In this document: positions 46,816 to 57,402 of the stretch, piece by piece | Layout of the letters: the number at the start of each line of letters is the position of its first letter | Numbering within the stretch: position 1 is the stretch's first letter | Assembly: GCF_006438925.1 (NCBI RefSeq) | Contig: NZ_RCZA01000002.1 | Location: 248,001 to 312,000 of the forward strand | DNA from: Pseudomonas mandelii | GTDB taxonomy: Bacteria; Pseudomonadota; Gammaproteobacteria; Pseudomonadales; Pseudomonadaceae | Direction: 5' to 3' | Length of the DNA: 64,000 nucleotides | Notes under the pieces: model-generated | Told to the model about the DNA's origin: nothing | Seen by the model: only the letters and a program-made list of their open reading frames with translations | The model's database searches: none | Translations under genes and position numbers: made by a program

Positions 46816-47716
46816 GACGCTTGGTCCTCAGCTCGGAGTACAGGTAAGGCACGATGATTGCGAGAATCGCACCGAGCATCAGAATCGCACTGGCCGAGCC
46901 CATGCCCATCTGCCCGCGACTGAAGGTGAAGGAATACATGAACATGGCGGGCAGGTCGGAGGAGTAACCCGGACCACCGGCGGTCATTGCCGCCACCAGG
47001 TCGAAACTCTTGATCGCGATGTGGGCCAGGATCATCACCGCACTGAAGAACACCGGGCGCAGGCTCGGCAACACCACTTTGAGGTAGATCCGCGGCATGC
47101 TCGCGCCATCGATCTGGGCGGCACGGATGATCGATTGATCAACGCCACGCAGACCGGCGAGGAACATCGCCATGATAAAGCCCGAGGCTTGCCATACCGC
47201 AGCGATCACCAGGCAATACACCACGCGATCCGGGTCGATCAGCCAGTCCAGGCGAAAGCCTTCCCAGCCCCAGTCACGCAGCAATTTGTCCAGGCCCATG
47301 CCCGGGTTGAGCAGCCACTTCCAGGCGGTACCGGTGACGATCATCGAGAGCGCCATCGGGTACAGGTAAATGGTGCGAATGAAACCTTCGCGACGAATGC
47401 GCTGGTCTAGAAACACCGCCAGCAGCACACCGATCACCAGCGTGATGCCGATAAACATGCCACCGAAAACCGCCAGGTTCTTGCTCGCTACCCACCAACG
47501 GTCGTTGTCGAACAGCCGCTCGTATTGCGCCAGGCCCGCCCATTTGTAAGTCGGCAGGAAGGTCGACGTGGTGAACGACAGGACGAACGTCCACAGGATA
47601 TAGCCATAGAAGCCGACCAGGACGATGAACATGCTGGGCGCCAGCACCAGTTTGGGGAGCCAGCGCTGCAGTGCATCGAACGGCGAGGCCTTGCTGAACA
47701 CAGCAACAGAACTCAT
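46808..47716 (-). CDS. gtsB: Glucose ABC transporter permease GtsB
   Basis: The 302-residue protein has six membrane segments and the EAA loop QSIIRAAQIDGASMPRIYLKVVLPSL (about 208-233) of MalF-type permeases. The ATG at 47716 follows GGGAT about 8 nt upstream; a longer frame would run into the REP pair. It pairs with GtsC for glucose and mannose uptake. It is separated from gtsA by a 148-nt REP-containing gap, unlike the tight gtsB-gtsC-gtsD spacing. Confidence 0.94.
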   Translation of the reverse strand: MSSVAVFSKASPFDALQRWLPKLVLAPSMFIVLVGFYGYILWTFVLSFTTSTFLPTYKWAGLAQYERLFDNDRWWVASKNLAVFGGMFIGITLVIGVLLAVFLDQRIRREGFIRTIYLYPMALSMIVTGTAWKWLLNPGMGLDKLLRDWGWEGFRLDWLIDPDRVVYCLVIAAVWQASGFIMAMFLAGLRGVDQSIIRAAQIDGASMPRIYLKVVLPSLRPVFFSAVMILAHIAIKSFDLVAAMTAGGPGYSSDLPAMFMYSFTFSRGQMGMGSASAILMLGAILAIIVPYLYSELRTKRHD

Positions 47717-47763
47717 GGGAAGATCCCGTACGTGAGGAAAAATTACTTTGGAAATGCACTCCT

Positions 47764-47853
47764 TGTAGGAGTGAGCCTGCTCGCGATAGCGATGTATCAG
47801 TTGATACATCCAGAGTCTGACAATCAGCTATCGCGAGCAGGCTCACTCCTACA
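47764..47853. repeat. REP-type inverted pair, family B, inside the gts operon
   Basis: Arms tgtaggagtgagcctgctcgcgat and complement form a hairpin between gtsA and gtsB. Such hairpins can stabilise the upstream message and reduce downstream readthrough. Confidence 0.9.
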
Positions 47854-47864
47854 GGGGCCAAGCA

Positions 47865-49166
47865 TTACTTGGCAGCTTTGACGGCAGTGCCCAGTTGCTT
47901 GGCGGCAGTAGCCGGATCGGCTTTCGGATCGTTGATGAAGTTGGTCACTACATCAAAGAACGCGCCTTGTACCGCCAGCGTGGTCGCCATGTTGTGCGCC
48001 ATGCTCGGCTGCAGGCCGCCGGACTTGGCGTCCGCCAGGAAGTCCTTGGCAGCGGTCTGGGCGCAGGAGTCGAAACCGTACTTGCCCATGTCGCTCAGCA
48101 TGTCGATTCGAACCGGGATCGAGCCCTTGTTGATGCTGAAGACTTTCTGGAAGTTCTCACCCAGCACGACCTTGGCAATGTCCTGCTGAGCGGCAGCAGT
48201 GCCCTTGTCTTTCTGCTTGAATACGGCCAGGGAGTCGATGTTGTAGGTGAAGGCCTTGTCGGTGCCCGGGAAGGCTACGCACTCGTAGTCCTTGCCGGCG
48301 ACTTTCTTGGCCGCTGTCCACTCGCTCTTGGCCCAGTCACCCATGATCTGCATGCCGGCCTTGCCGTTGATGACCTTGGCCGCTTCCAGGTTCCAGTCCT
48401 GGCCTTTGCCGTCGGCGTCCATGTAGGTCGCGACTTTCTTCAGTTCGGTCAGCGCCTTGACCATTTCAGGACCGGTCAGTGCACCGTTGTCCAGATCCAC
48501 CAGGGCTTTCTTGTAGCCGTCGACGCCCATGACCGAAAGGACCACCGCTTCGAACACGGTGCTGTCCTGCCAAGGCTGGCCGCCGTGGGCAAGCGCAATG
48601 AAGCCCGCAGCCTTGAGCTTGTCACCGGCCGCGTAGAATTCCTGAAGGGTGGTTGGCGCTTTTTCGATGCCGGCTTTCTTGAAGACTTCCGGGTTGATCC
48701 ACAGCCAGTTGACGCGGTGAATGTTCACCGGCACGGCCACGTAGTCACCCTCGTACTTCACGGTATCGGAGACTTTTTTGTCGAGCAGGCTGTCCCACTT
48801 CTCTGATTTGGCAGCGTCTTTCAAGACGTCGGTGTCGAGCAGACCGGTAGACGCCCATTCCTGGATGTCCGGACCTTTGATCTGCGCTACGCCCGGCGGG
48901 TTACCGGCCACGGCGCGGCTTTTGAGTACGGTCATGGCGGTAGCACCGCCACCACCGGCAACTGCGCCGTCCTTCCAGGTGAAACCGTCTTTTTCAACTT
49001 GGGCCTTGAGGACATCGACGGCCGCTTTTTCGCCACCGGAGGTCCACCAGTGAACGACTTCTACCGAACCTTTCGAATCGGCGGCAAGCGTACTGAGAGG
49101 GAATGCACTGAGAGGGAGCAATGAGGCAAGAGAAATGACAGTAGCGAGGCGAGAAATCGCATTCAT
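47865..49166 (-). CDS. gtsA: Glucose-binding periplasmic protein GtsA
   Basis: The 433-residue protein has a signal peptide (hydrophobic 10-26, cleavage near STLAADS) and the family-1 sugar-binding fold: [20 protein letters not shown] at the start, [24 protein letters not shown] and [22 protein letters not shown]. It binds glucose and mannose for GtsBCD. It is first in the gts operon, downstream of the AGE-epimerase gene with a 116-nt gap, which may hold a promoter. Confidence 0.95.
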   Translation of the reverse strand: MNAISRLATVISLASLLPLSAFPLSTLAADSKGSVEVVHWWTSGGEKAAVDVLKAQVEKDGFTWKDGAVAGGGGATAMTVLKSRAVAGNPPGVAQIKGPDIQEWASTGLLDTDVLKDAAKSEKWDSLLDKKVSDTVKYEGDYVAVPVNIHRVNWLWINPEVFKKAGIEKAPTTLQEFYAAGDKLKAAGFIALAHGGQPWQDSTVFEAVVLSVMGVDGYKKALVDLDNGALTGPEMVKALTELKKVATYMDADGKGQDWNLEAAKVINGKAGMQIMGDWAKSEWTAAKKVAGKDYECVAFPGTDKAFTYNIDSLAVFKQKDKGTAAAQQDIAKVVLGENFQKVFSINKGSIPVRIDMLSDMGKYGFDSCAQTAAKDFLADAKSGGLQPSMAHNMATTLAVQGAFFDVVTNFINDPKADPATAAKQLGTAVKAAK

Positions 49167-49282
49167 CTAGAATTACCTTTCTTGTTGTTATGCATGCAAG
49201 TCTGGTGCTTGCGCTGCATGGATTTTAAACAGGAGTTATCCCTTGGCAGGTAACGAAGGGACGTTCGAATGTCACCACATGG

Positions 49283-50542
49283 TTACACAGGAGCGCTCTG
49301 GGATAACTGTGCCAAGGCAGTCGCCATACTGGGCGCCAGAGGCAATCGCGGGATCAATACGGCTTGCCAGGCGTGATAAAGATCAGGCTTACCAGCCCAG
49401 ATATCGGCGCTCGGGCGATTCTGCGGATCGAGCTCGTGGTGCCAGCTGCCATCACATCGGTCGATGAAATGACTGTCACAGAATTCCCAGAACAGTCGGT
49501 ACCAGTGCTCGTACTGGTCGTCGCCCGTGCGTTTTAGCAGAGCGCTGGCGGCGGCGCCGGCTTCGCAATGAGTCCAGTGCAAGCGATGGCGGACCACCGC
49601 GCGATTGTCCCAGTCGAGGGTGTAGACAATCCCCGGCGCCCCGTCGACATCCCAGCCGTGACGGCAGTTGTGATCGAAGAGTTTTTGCGCGTCGCTGACG
49701 AGCCAGCCCGGCGTCAGCATCCCGGCCTTAACCCGCGCTGCTTCGAGATGCAGCATCAGCCGGGCCCATTCGAAACCATGACCCGGTGTGGTGCCGTAGG
49801 GGCGAAAACCATCGGCCGGGTTGTCGTGGTTGTATTCGCGCAAGGGTTGCCAGTCGCGGTCGAAATGCTCGACCACCAGGTAATCGTTGGCGGCGGCGTG
49901 ACCGTGGATGACTCGCTCAACGATGCGTTGGGCGCGGACCAGCCAGCGGTTGTCGTCGGTGACATCGGCCAACGCGAGAAACGCTTCGGTGGCGTGCATG
50001 TTGCTGTTGGCGCCGCGATAGGCTTCCTCTTCACTCCAGTCGCGGTTGAAGGATTCGCGCATCGCGCCCTCCTCCTCGCTCCAGAAATGCGTGTCGATGA
50101 TGTGGATGGCATCGTCGAGCAAGGCCTGCGCGCCGGGACGCTGAGCGACAACCGCAGAACTGGCGGCCAGCGCGACGAAGGCGTGCAGGTAAGCCGCCTT
50201 GCCGGTGTTGCCGTCGCGATGTTCGGGGGCAGCGAACCAGCCACCGTGTTCGGCGTCACGCAATGGGCCGCTGAGGGCTTTGACACCGTGATCCACCAGC
50301 TCGGCGAAACCCGGCAAGCCTTGAATGTGGGCCATGGCGAAGCTGTGGGTCATGCGGGCGGTGTTCATGGTTTCGGCTTGGGCGTTGGCCGGGAGGCAGC
50401 CCTTTTCATCAAGATTGCCGAAGCCTTCGGGAAGCTTCGAAGCCTTGGCGAAGGCCAGCAGGCGCAGGCCTTCGTCGGCGAGCCAGTGCTGATGGGCGGG
50501 GGCGTTCAGCCAACTGCTGAAAGCGGGTTGGAAGGTGTCCAT
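49283..50542 (-). CDS. AGE-family sugar epimerase/isomerase (mannose isomerase-like)
   Basis: The 419-residue protein is an (alpha/alpha)6-barrel of the N-acylglucosamine 2-epimerase family, with RMTHSFAMAHIQGLPGFAE (about 64-82), then GTTPGHGFEWARLML (about 249-263) and a late HRLHWTHCEAGAAASAL carrying barrel His residues. Members isomerise mannose to fructose or epimerise glucose and mannose. Its place between gtrS and gtsA suggests it converts an imported hexose. It is absent from the P. aeruginosa version of this locus. Confidence 0.88.
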   Translation of the reverse strand: MDTFQPAFSSWLNAPAHQHWLADEGLRLLAFAKASKLPEGFGNLDEKGCLPANAQAETMNTARMTHSFAMAHIQGLPGFAELVDHGVKALSGPLRDAEHGGWFAAPEHRDGNTGKAAYLHAFVALAASSAVVAQRPGAQALLDDAIHIIDTHFWSEEEGAMRESFNRDWSEEEAYRGANSNMHATEAFLALADVTDDNRWLVRAQRIVERVIHGHAAANDYLVVEHFDRDWQPLREYNHDNPADGFRPYGTTPGHGFEWARLMLHLEAARVKAGMLTPGWLVSDAQKLFDHNCRHGWDVDGAPGIVYTLDWDNRAVVRHRLHWTHCEAGAAASALLKRTGDDQYEHWYRLFWEFCDSHFIDRCDGSWHHELDPQNRPSADIWAGKPDLYHAWQAVLIPRLPLAPSMATALAQLSQSAPV

Positions 50543-50857
50543 GGGGTGCCTTTTTTGTTGTTATGACTGAGGGCAGTCTAAACAACGGGCGGTGGCGGGC
50601 TTGTAACGAAGGGGGCAGGTTTTGTCACTGGGTTGTGACAAAGAGCCACCCCTCACCCCAGCCCTCTCCCCACGGGGGAGAGGGGGAAAGGGAGCAGATC
50701 TTCACGCTTTTCAGAACCTGAGTTCGACTCGGAATTTCAGGTCGCCGAATTTCTTTTAAACAACTCGGTCAGTCCCCTCGCCCCTTGGGGCGGTCCGACG
50801 TTTCGGGAGGGTTAGGGTGAGGGGGTCGATTTCAAGCCAGACGCAAATATCGAAACC
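50543..50857. other. 315-nt gtrS-AGE gap filled by long repeat copy 1
   Basis: The left 100 nt should hold an AGE/gts promoter; the rest is the long CCCTCACCC-type repeat. I saw no clear GltR site. Confidence 0.55.
50647..50825. repeat. Long CCCTCACCC-type inverted repeat, copy 1
   Basis: The ends read cacccctcaccccagccctc and gggttagggtgaggggg. The interior carries ctccccacgggggag and a cggtccgacgtttcgggag block. Two more copies lie at about 61.8 and 63.4 kb. Confidence 0.85.
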
Positions 50858-52327
50858 TTAATCAATCGACCGCGGCAAATGCAACGTCACCCTCAACCCA
50901 CCCTCACGCAAATTCTGCAGGCTGACCTCCCCCCCATGGCTATGCGCAATATTTCGCGCAATCCCCAACCCCAACCCATAACCCTGCTGCTGACCGGCCA
51001 GGCGGAAGTGCGGCTCGAATACCTGCTCCATCCGCTGTTCCGGCACGCCTGGCCCTTCATCGTCCACATGCAGGATGAACGCACTCTGGTCGTCATCGAT
51101 GTGCAAATGCGCTTTCTGCCCATACTTCAAGGCATTGTCGATCAGGTTGCCGATGCAACGCTTGAGCGCCAGCGGCTTCCCCGGATACGCCGCCAGCGCA
51201 CGCCCTTGCTGAGTAACGCGACCATTACCGTTGGGCGCCAGATACGGCTCCACCAGACAGTCGAGCACATGGTTGAGGTCCACCGGTTCGATGTTTTCGT
51301 GGATGTCGGTGTCTTTCACGCATTGCAACGCGCCTTTGACCAGCAGCTCCAGCTCATCCAGATCACGGCCGAACTTGGCTTGCAGCGTTTCGTCTTCAAG
51401 CAATTCAACCCGCAATCGCAAGCGGGTAATCGGCGTGCGCAAGTCATGGGAAATCGCGCTGAACAACTGGCTGCGCTCGGTCAGGTAACGGCTGATGCGT
51501 TCGCGCATCGCATTGAAGGCGCGGCCAACTTCGACCACTTCACTGCCACCACCCTCGGCCACTGGCTCGACTTCCGCGCCGAGGGACATGTCCCGTGCAG
51601 CCCGCGCCAAGCGCTTGAGCGGCCGGCTCTGCCAGTGCACTAGCACGCCAATGAACAACAACAAGAAGCCGCTGGTGAGCACGATGAACCAGACTTGCTG
51701 TGCCGGCAGGCCTTGTTCTTCAAGACTGGTGTAGGGCTCGGGCAACAGTGAGGCGATGTACAGCCACTCGCCCGGTGCCATCTGGATTTGCGTGACCAAT
51801 ACCGGCGGATTCACCGGCTCCAGGGTCAACGCGTAATGCGCCCAGGAGCGCGGCAATTCATCGAGTTTCAGACCGCTGTTGAAGATGCGCAGGTCTTCGG
51901 GGCTGACGAACGTCACCGAGATATCCGTGTCCTGGCCTAGCGACTGGCGCAATACTTCATCCACTGCTTTGAGCACGGCTTCCTTGCGCGGGGTGATCGG
52001 CAGCACCTCCATGCCCAAGGGTTTGTCGTTGAGCGTCACCACAAAACGGGTGCCGCCCATGCTGCGCAACTGGTCGAGCACCAAGGGCCGAAACGCTACC
52101 GGCAGAGAGCGGAAGTAACTGACGCTGGCCGTCATCGAATGAGCGAGGCTACGAGCACTGGTGACCAGGCCTTCAAGTTGGGTGGCGCGCAGTTGCGAGA
52201 CCCAGATCACGCTCGACAGCGTCTGGGCGAACAGGACCGCCAACAGCGTCAGCAGCAACATCCGTCCAAGCAACGAGCGCGGCATGGGGATCCGTGCAGC
52301 GAGCTTGCGGAAAAACTCAGTGGCCAT
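50858..52327 (-). CDS. gtrS: Sensor histidine kinase GtrS
   Basis: The 489-residue protein has two membrane segments (about 20-45 and 200-222) around a periplasmic sensor domain, then HAMP, the H-box FSAISHDLRTPITRLRLR with the phospho-His (about 286-303), N-box IGNLIDNALKYG and G-box GYGLGLGIARNI. In P. aeruginosa it senses 2-ketogluconate and 6-phosphogluconate and controls GltR. The ATG at 52327 overlaps the gltR stop by 11 nt, so the two are coupled. Confidence 0.93.
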   Translation of the reverse strand: MATEFFRKLAARIPMPRSLLGRMLLLTLLAVLFAQTLSSVIWVSQLRATQLEGLVTSARSLAHSMTASVSYFRSLPVAFRPLVLDQLRSMGGTRFVVTLNDKPLGMEVLPITPRKEAVLKAVDEVLRQSLGQDTDISVTFVSPEDLRIFNSGLKLDELPRSWAHYALTLEPVNPPVLVTQIQMAPGEWLYIASLLPEPYTSLEEQGLPAQQVWFIVLTSGFLLLFIGVLVHWQSRPLKRLARAARDMSLGAEVEPVAEGGGSEVVEVGRAFNAMRERISRYLTERSQLFSAISHDLRTPITRLRLRVELLEDETLQAKFGRDLDELELLVKGALQCVKDTDIHENIEPVDLNHVLDCLVEPYLAPNGNGRVTQQGRALAAYPGKPLALKRCIGNLIDNALKYGQKAHLHIDDDQSAFILHVDDEGPGVPEQRMEQVFEPHFRLAGQQQGYGLGLGIARNIAHSHGGEVSLQNLREGGLRVTLHLPRSID

Positions 52328-53048
52328 TGCTGGCAACCACATTGGCGGCCAGTTGGTAGCCGCTGCCGCGCACGGTACGGATCAGCCGCGGTGGTTTTTC
52401 GGTGTCGCGCAGGCGCTGGCGCAAACGGCTGACGGCCATGTCGACGATGCGATCCAGCGGCATCAAATCACGACCACGGGTAGCGTTGCCGATGGTGTCG
52501 CGGTCGAGAATTTCCTGGGGGTGATCGAGGAACAGTTTCAGCAGCGCGAAATCGGCGCCGGAGAGAATCACTTCTTCGCCGTCGATGTGGAACAGTCGGT
52601 GGCTGACCATGTCCAGCCGCCAGTCATCGAAGGCCAGCACTTCACTGCCGGAACGTTCCTGACCGAACTGCGCGCGGCGCAACAAGGCTTTGATGCGCGC
52701 CTGCAACTCACGCGGGCTGAAGGGTTTGCCGAGGTAATCGTCGGCGCCCAGTTCCAGACCGATGACGCGATCGGCCTCGTCGGAGCTGGCCGTGAGCATG
52801 ATGATCGGCACCTGAGCCTGACGCGGGTGCTGACGGATCCAGCGGCAGAGGCTGAAGCCGTCTTCGTCCGGAAGCATCACATCGAGGATCACCAGATCGC
52901 TCGGCGCCTCGTTCATCGCCTGACGAAAGCCTGCACCGTCGGGCGTGGTGCGAACCTGGAAACCGGCGCGGGTCAGGTAGGTGTCCAGCAACTCGCGTAT
53001 CTCTTGATCGTCATCGACCAACAAAATCGACTTGTTGACTGAGCTCAC
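52317..53048 (-). CDS. gltR: OmpR-family response regulator GltR
   Basis: The 243-residue protein starts with GTG, with AAGGA about 10 nt upstream. The receiver domain has DDD near 12-14, phospho-Asp in LVILDVMLPDEDG (about 55) and GADDYLGKPF with its Lys. The C-terminal winged helix (about 140-240) ends RTVRGSGYQL. With GtrS it regulates oprB and gts transcription. It is downstream of glk with a REP pair between, in one functional cluster with edd-glk. Confidence 0.94.
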   Translation of the reverse strand: MSSVNKSILLVDDDQEIRELLDTYLTRAGFQVRTTPDGAGFRQAMNEAPSDLVILDVMLPDEDGFSLCRWIRQHPRQAQVPIIMLTASSDEADRVIGLELGADDYLGKPFSPRELQARIKALLRRAQFGQERSGSEVLAFDDWRLDMVSHRLFHIDGEEVILSGADFALLKLFLDHPQEILDRDTIGNATRGRDLMPLDRIVDMAVSRLRQRLRDTEKPPRLIRTVRGSGYQLAANVVASNGH

Positions 53049-53137
53049 GGGGCGGCGTCCTTGTTGTTTGAATTGGGCGGATTATGCCTTAAGCACTGAA
53101 TCTACAAACACCACAAAACCAACTGTGGGAAAACCAA

Positions 53138-53227
53138 TGTGGGAGCGAGCCTGCTCGCGAAAGCGGTTTTACATTCAACACATTCGTTGACTGATACACC
53201 GCTTTCGCGAGCAGGCTCGCTCCCACA
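53138..53227. repeat. REP-type inverted pair, family B
   Basis: Arms tgtgggagcgagcctgctcgcgaaagcggt and complement lie between glk and gltR, inside the presumed edd-glk-gltR-gtrS transcription unit. Confidence 0.9.
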
Positions 53228-53237
53228 GGATTGCATT

Positions 53238-54197
53238 TCAAGTTGGGTTGGCTTGCTCCAGCGCCACTCCCGCACCCATCAAGCCGGAATACGGCGCCGT
53301 CACCAGCCACACCGGGATGCCTTTGAAGTAATCGCTCATGCAGCCCTTGTCGGCGAAGCACCGGGCGAAACCGCTTTCGATGAAGAAATCGGCAAACCGC
53401 GGAATCACCCCGCCCACGATGTACACGCCGCCGCGCGCACCGGTGGTCAGCACGTTGTTGCCGGCCACACGCCCCAGCCAGCAGCAGAATTGCTCCAGCA
53501 CTTCCAGGGCAATCGGATCGCCCGCCAACCCGGCAGCCGTGATCGCTTCGGGCGTTTCGAGCACAGGCTCATGACCGTCCACTGCACAAATGGCCCGATA
53601 AACCCGCGGCAAGCCGCTGCCGCTCAAGGCCGTTTCAGCGCTGACATGGCCGATCTCATTGAAGATGTGCTGCCACAACTGAGTTTCCCGCGGACTGCTC
53701 AGCGGCAAATCGACGTGACCGCCCTCCCCCGGCAACGCGGCGAAACGACCTTCGCCCAAATCGAGCAACGTGCCAACACCGAGGCCAGTCCCCGGACCAA
53801 TCACCACCGCCGGCCGCAACGGTTCCGGCGTACCTTCGCAAACCACCCGAAACTCGCCCCGCTGCAAACGGGTCATGCCCAGCGCCATGGCCGAGAAGTC
53901 GTTGACCAGCAACAGTTGATCCACCTGCAAGGTGTTGCAGAACGCCTTGCGGCTGAGTCGCCAGTGATTGTTGGTGAACTTGAATTCATCGCCGCTGACG
54001 GGGCCGGCCACCGACAGGCACACCGAACCGATCGAACCCGGCGCCAGGCCAAGCCCGCTCAGGTAGAGAGCAATCGCCTCCTCCGGGCTGGCGTGGTCGG
54101 CCGTTGCCAGCACCTGGACCGATTCCAGCTGCTGGTTTTTCCACAACGCGAAACGTGCGTTGGTCCCACCGATGTCACCGACCAAAGCCAGTTTCAA
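53238..54197 (-). CDS. glk: Glucokinase Glk
   Basis: The 319-residue protein has [13 protein letters not shown] (7-19), the ATP-phosphate loop of bacterial glucokinases, [13 protein letters not shown] (about 96-108) with the catalytic Asp, and [11 protein letters not shown] (about 133-143). It phosphorylates glucose to glucose-6-phosphate. The start is TTG at 54197, overlapping the edd stop (TTGA); GGAG lies 8 nt before it, supporting that choice. Confidence 0.95.
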   Translation of the reverse strand: MKLALVGDIGGTNARFALWKNQQLESVQVLATADHASPEEAIALYLSGLGLAPGSIGSVCLSVAGPVSGDEFKFTNNHWRLSRKAFCNTLQVDQLLLVNDFSAMALGMTRLQRGEFRVVCEGTPEPLRPAVVIGPGTGLGVGTLLDLGEGRFAALPGEGGHVDLPLSSPRETQLWQHIFNEIGHVSAETALSGSGLPRVYRAICAVDGHEPVLETPEAITAAGLAGDPIALEVLEQFCCWLGRVAGNNVLTTGARGGVYIVGGVIPRFADFFIESGFARCFADKGCMSDYFKGIPVWLVTAPYSGLMGAGVALEQANPT

Positions 54198-56020
54198 TTA
54201 AGCGTCTCCAGGGCAGAAGTAAAGGCGCTGGCGCCCTGCTCCGCCGAGCTGAAGGCCATGCGCATGAAACCAAACAGTTCGCGACCGCTGCCGATGTTGT
54301 TGCCCAACAGGCCCTTGGCAGGTTCGCGCGCTGCGAATTCTTCGGCGTCCACCTTAAGCTCCAGGGTGCCTTTGACGCCATCGACGCGGATGATATCGCC
54401 CTCTTGCACCCGCGCCAAAGCGCCGCCCACATACGCTTCGGGGCTGACGTGAATCGCCGCCGGGATTTTCCCCGACGCACCGGACATGCGCCCGTCAGTC
54501 ACCAGCGCCACTTTGAAGCCGCGATCCTGCAGCACACCGAGGAACGGTGTCATCTTGTGCAGCTCCGGCATGCCATTGGAACGCGGGCCCTGGAAGCGCA
54601 TCACCGCGACGAAATCCTTCTCGAGCAAACCGGCCTTGAACGCATCGGCCAGATCCTGCTGATCCTGGAACACCATGGCCGGTGCTTCGACGACCTGGTT
54701 TTCCAACGCGACGGCGGACACTTTCATGACACCGCGGCCGAGGTTGCCTTCCATCACCCGCAAGCCGCCCTCTGGCGAAAATGCGCGAGCGACCGGACGC
54801 AGGATGGTTTCGTCGAGGCTTTCGATCGGGCCTTCGCGCCAGACCAGTTCGCCGTTTTCGAGGAACGGTTCCATGGTGTAGCGGCTCAGGCCGTGGCCCA
54901 GCACGGTGTTGACGTTTTCGTGCAGCAGCCCGGCTTCCAGCAGTTCGCGGATCAGGAACGACATGCCGCCCGCCGCCTGGAAGTGGTTGATGTCGGCTTT
55001 GCCGTTCGGGTAGACGTGGCTCAGGGTCGGCACCACCTCGGAGAGGTCGGCCATGTCCTGCCAGGTCAATTGAATGCCCGCCGCCATGGCGATCGCCGGC
55101 ATGTGCAGCGTGTGGTTGGTCGAGCCACCGGTGGCGTGCAGGGCCACGATGGAGTTGACCAACGAACGTTCGTCGACGATTTCGCCGATCGGCATGAAGT
55201 CGCCGCTCTGTTTGGTCAGACGCGTGACTTGATGCGCTGCTTCGCGGGTCAGGGCATCGCGCAACGGGGTGTTCGGGTTGACGAAAGAGGCGCCCGGCAA
55301 GTGCAGACCCATGACTTCCATCAGCAACTGATTGGTGTTGGCGGTGCCGTAAAAGGTGCAGGTACCCGGGCTGTGGTAGGACTTCATTTCCGATTCCAGC
55401 AGCTCTTCGCGGCTGGCCTTGCCTTCGGCGTAGCGCTGGCGCACGTCGGCTTTCTGCTTGTTGGAAATGCCCGAGACCATCGGCCCGCCCGGCACGAAGA
55501 TCGTCGGCAAATGACCGAAACGCAGCGCGCCCATCATCAAGCCCGGCACGATCTTGTCGCAGATGCCGAGCATCAGCGCGCCGTCGAACATGTTGTGAGA
55601 CAGCGCCACGGCAGTAGACAGCGCGATCACTTCGCGGCTCGGCAGGCTCAGTTCCATGCCCGGTTCGCCCTGGGTCACGCCATCGCACATGGCGGGGGTG
55701 CCACCGGCGAACTGGCCGACGGAGCCGATTTCACGCAGGGCTTTTTTGATCTGTTCAGGAAAGACTTCGTACGGCTGGTGCGCCGAGAGCATGTCGTTAT
55801 ATGACGAAACAATCGCAATATTTGCGGAGTTCATCATCCGCAGACTGTTCTTGTCGTCGGTGCCGCAACCGGCCACGCCGTGGGCGAAGTTGGCGCATTG
55901 CAGCTTGCCGCGCATTGGACCGTCGCTGGCAGCACCACGAATCAGTGCAAGGTAAGCCTCACGCGTGGCGCGGCTGCGGGCGATAAGCCGTTCGGTGACC
56001 TCAAGGACGCGGGGATGCAT
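54194..56020 (-). CDS. edd: 6-phosphogluconate dehydratase Edd
   Basis: The 608-residue protein is an IlvD/Edd dehydratase: [21 protein letters not shown] (split), [19 protein letters not shown] and [15 protein letters not shown] hold the Cys residues of its iron-sulphur cluster, and [21 protein letters not shown] is the C-terminal signature. It dehydrates 6-phosphogluconate to KDPG. It is first in edd-glk, divergent from gap, with HexR-type sites in the gap between them. Confidence 0.96.
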   Translation of the reverse strand: MHPRVLEVTERLIARSRATREAYLALIRGAASDGPMRGKLQCANFAHGVAGCGTDDKNSLRMMNSANIAIVSSYNDMLSAHQPYEVFPEQIKKALREIGSVGQFAGGTPAMCDGVTQGEPGMELSLPSREVIALSTAVALSHNMFDGALMLGICDKIVPGLMMGALRFGHLPTIFVPGGPMVSGISNKQKADVRQRYAEGKASREELLESEMKSYHSPGTCTFYGTANTNQLLMEVMGLHLPGASFVNPNTPLRDALTREAAHQVTRLTKQSGDFMPIGEIVDERSLVNSIVALHATGGSTNHTLHMPAIAMAAGIQLTWQDMADLSEVVPTLSHVYPNGKADINHFQAAGGMSFLIRELLEAGLLHENVNTVLGHGLSRYTMEPFLENGELVWREGPIESLDETILRPVARAFSPEGGLRVMEGNLGRGVMKVSAVALENQVVEAPAMVFQDQQDLADAFKAGLLEKDFVAVMRFQGPRSNGMPELHKMTPFLGVLQDRGFKVALVTDGRMSGASGKIPAAIHVSPEAYVGGALARVQEGDIIRVDGVKGTLELKVDAEEFAAREPAKGLLGNNIGSGRELFGFMRMAFSSAEQGASAFTSALETLN

Positions 56021-56140
56021 GTTTAGAACTCCAGGCTAACGGATGTGGCGACCTGATTGTCTATGCTGAGCAAGAGCCGTTGTCGATGGGATGACAGACG
56101 GTTTTCTTGTTCGGTCGGACCAGTTGATTCAGGTCACTCG

Positions 56141-56155
56141 TTGTAGATTGAACAA
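56141..56155. promoter_or_regulatory. HexR operator, edd side
   Basis: TTGTAGATTGAACAA is an exact TTGT-N7-ACAA palindrome, the HexR consensus known from P. putida. It lies 121 nt upstream of edd. Confidence 0.85.
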
Positions 56156-56202
56156 AATATTGCCATTAAAAAGGCTTGTTTTCTATTTTTATGCGAATAA
56201 TC

Positions 56203-56217
56203 TTGTAATTCCAACAA
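56203..56217. promoter_or_regulatory. HexR operator, gap side
   Basis: TTGTAATTCCAACAA is an exact TTGT-N7-ACAA match, 24 nt before the gap ATG, where bound HexR would block initiation. Confidence 0.85.
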
Positions 56218-56240
56218 CAAAACGACGGCGGCCCTGTTAA

Positions 56241-57242
56241 ATGACTCTTCGAATCGCAATCAATGGTTTTGGCCGAATTGGCCGTAACGTCCTACGCGCA
56301 CTGTATACCCAAGGTTATCGCCAGGATCTGCAGATCGTTGCCATCAATGACCTGGGCGACAGCGCGATGAACGCTCATCTGCTCAAGTACGACACTGTTC
56401 ACGGCACGTTCGATGCCGATGTCCAGCACGATCTGGAAAGCCTGACCGTCAACGGCGACCGTATTTCTGTCAGCGCCATTCGCAACCCGGCCGAACTGCC
56501 TTGGGCTGCCGAGAAGATCGACGTTGTATTCGAATGCACCGGTTTGTTCACCGACCGCGACAAAGCCGCCGCGCATATTACGGCCGGCGCACGCAAAGTG
56601 ATCATCTCGGCCCCGGCCAAAGGCGCCGACGCCACGGTGGTGTATGGCGTTAACCACGACATTCTGCGCCAATCGCACCAGATCATTTCCAATGCGTCGT
56701 GCACCACCAACTGCCTGGCCCCGGTGGCCCAGGTGTTGCACCGCGAGCTGGGTATCGAAAGCGGTCTGATGACCACTATTCACGCCTACACCAACGATCA
56801 GCACCTGACCGACGTCTATCATGTCGATCCGTATCGTGCGCGTTCGGCCACCCAGAACATGATCCCGAGCAAAACCGGCGCGGCTGAAGCGGTCGGCCTG
56901 GTGCTGCCGGAACTGGCGGGCAAACTGACCGGTATGTCGGTGCGCGTGCCGGTGATCAACGTGTCGCTGGTGGACCTGACCGTGCAACTCAAACGCGAAG
57001 CGTCGGCCGATGAAGTGAACGCGCTGCTCAAAGAAGCCAGCCAGCACTCGAAGATTCTCGGTTACAACACCCTGCCGCTGGTCTCCAGCGACTTCAACCA
57101 CAACCCGCTGTCGTCGATCTTTGACGCCAACCACACCAAGTCCAGCGGCAAGCTGCTCAAGGTACTGGCCTGGTACGACAACGAATGGGGCTTCTCCAAC
57201 CGCATGCTCGATAACTGCCTGGCGCTGTGCAACGCAGAGTAA
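56241..57242 (+). CDS. gap: Glyceraldehyde-3-phosphate dehydrogenase (gap-1)
   Basis: The 333-residue protein has the NAD-binding [12 protein letters not shown] (9-20), the active-site SNASCTTNC with Cys154, and the late [12 protein letters not shown]. It oxidises glyceraldehyde-3-phosphate from the Eda reaction to 1,3-bisphosphoglycerate. It is divergent from edd and in P. putida gap-1 belongs to the HexR regulon, matching the operators seen here. Confidence 0.95.
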   Translation: MTLRIAINGFGRIGRNVLRALYTQGYRQDLQIVAINDLGDSAMNAHLLKYDTVHGTFDADVQHDLESLTVNGDRISVSAIRNPAELPWAAEKIDVVFECTGLFTDRDKAAAHITAGARKVIISAPAKGADATVVYGVNHDILRQSHQIISNASCTTNCLAPVAQVLHRELGIESGLMTTIHAYTNDQHLTDVYHVDPYRARSATQNMIPSKTGAAEAVGLVLPELAGKLTGMSVRVPVINVSLVDLTVQLKREASADEVNALLKEASQHSKILGYNTLPLVSSDFNHNPLSSIFDANHTKSSGKLLKVLAWYDNEWGFSNRMLDNCLALCNAE

Positions 57243-57256
57243 GCGAAGCTTACGAG

Positions 57257-57350
57257 TAGGCGCTGCCGCAGGCTGCGATCTTTTGATCTTGATTTTCAGC
57301 GATCCCGAAAAGATCAAGATCAAAAGATCGCAGCCTGCGGCAGCTCCTAC
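57257..57350. repeat. REP-type inverted pair, family A
   Basis: Arms gtaggcgctgccgcaggctgcgatc and near-complement with a spacer of about 40 nt containing a second aagatcaagatc palindrome follow gap. Confidence 0.88.
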
Positions 57351-57402
57351 AGGTATTCGCGTGGCGCCCTATGCCAACGCATCACGCCTCGGAGCAGCAC
57401 CG

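Noticed and set aside
54104..55804. Long open frame opposite edd
   Set aside because: Antisense to edd, with composition typical of mirror frames in GC-rich genes.
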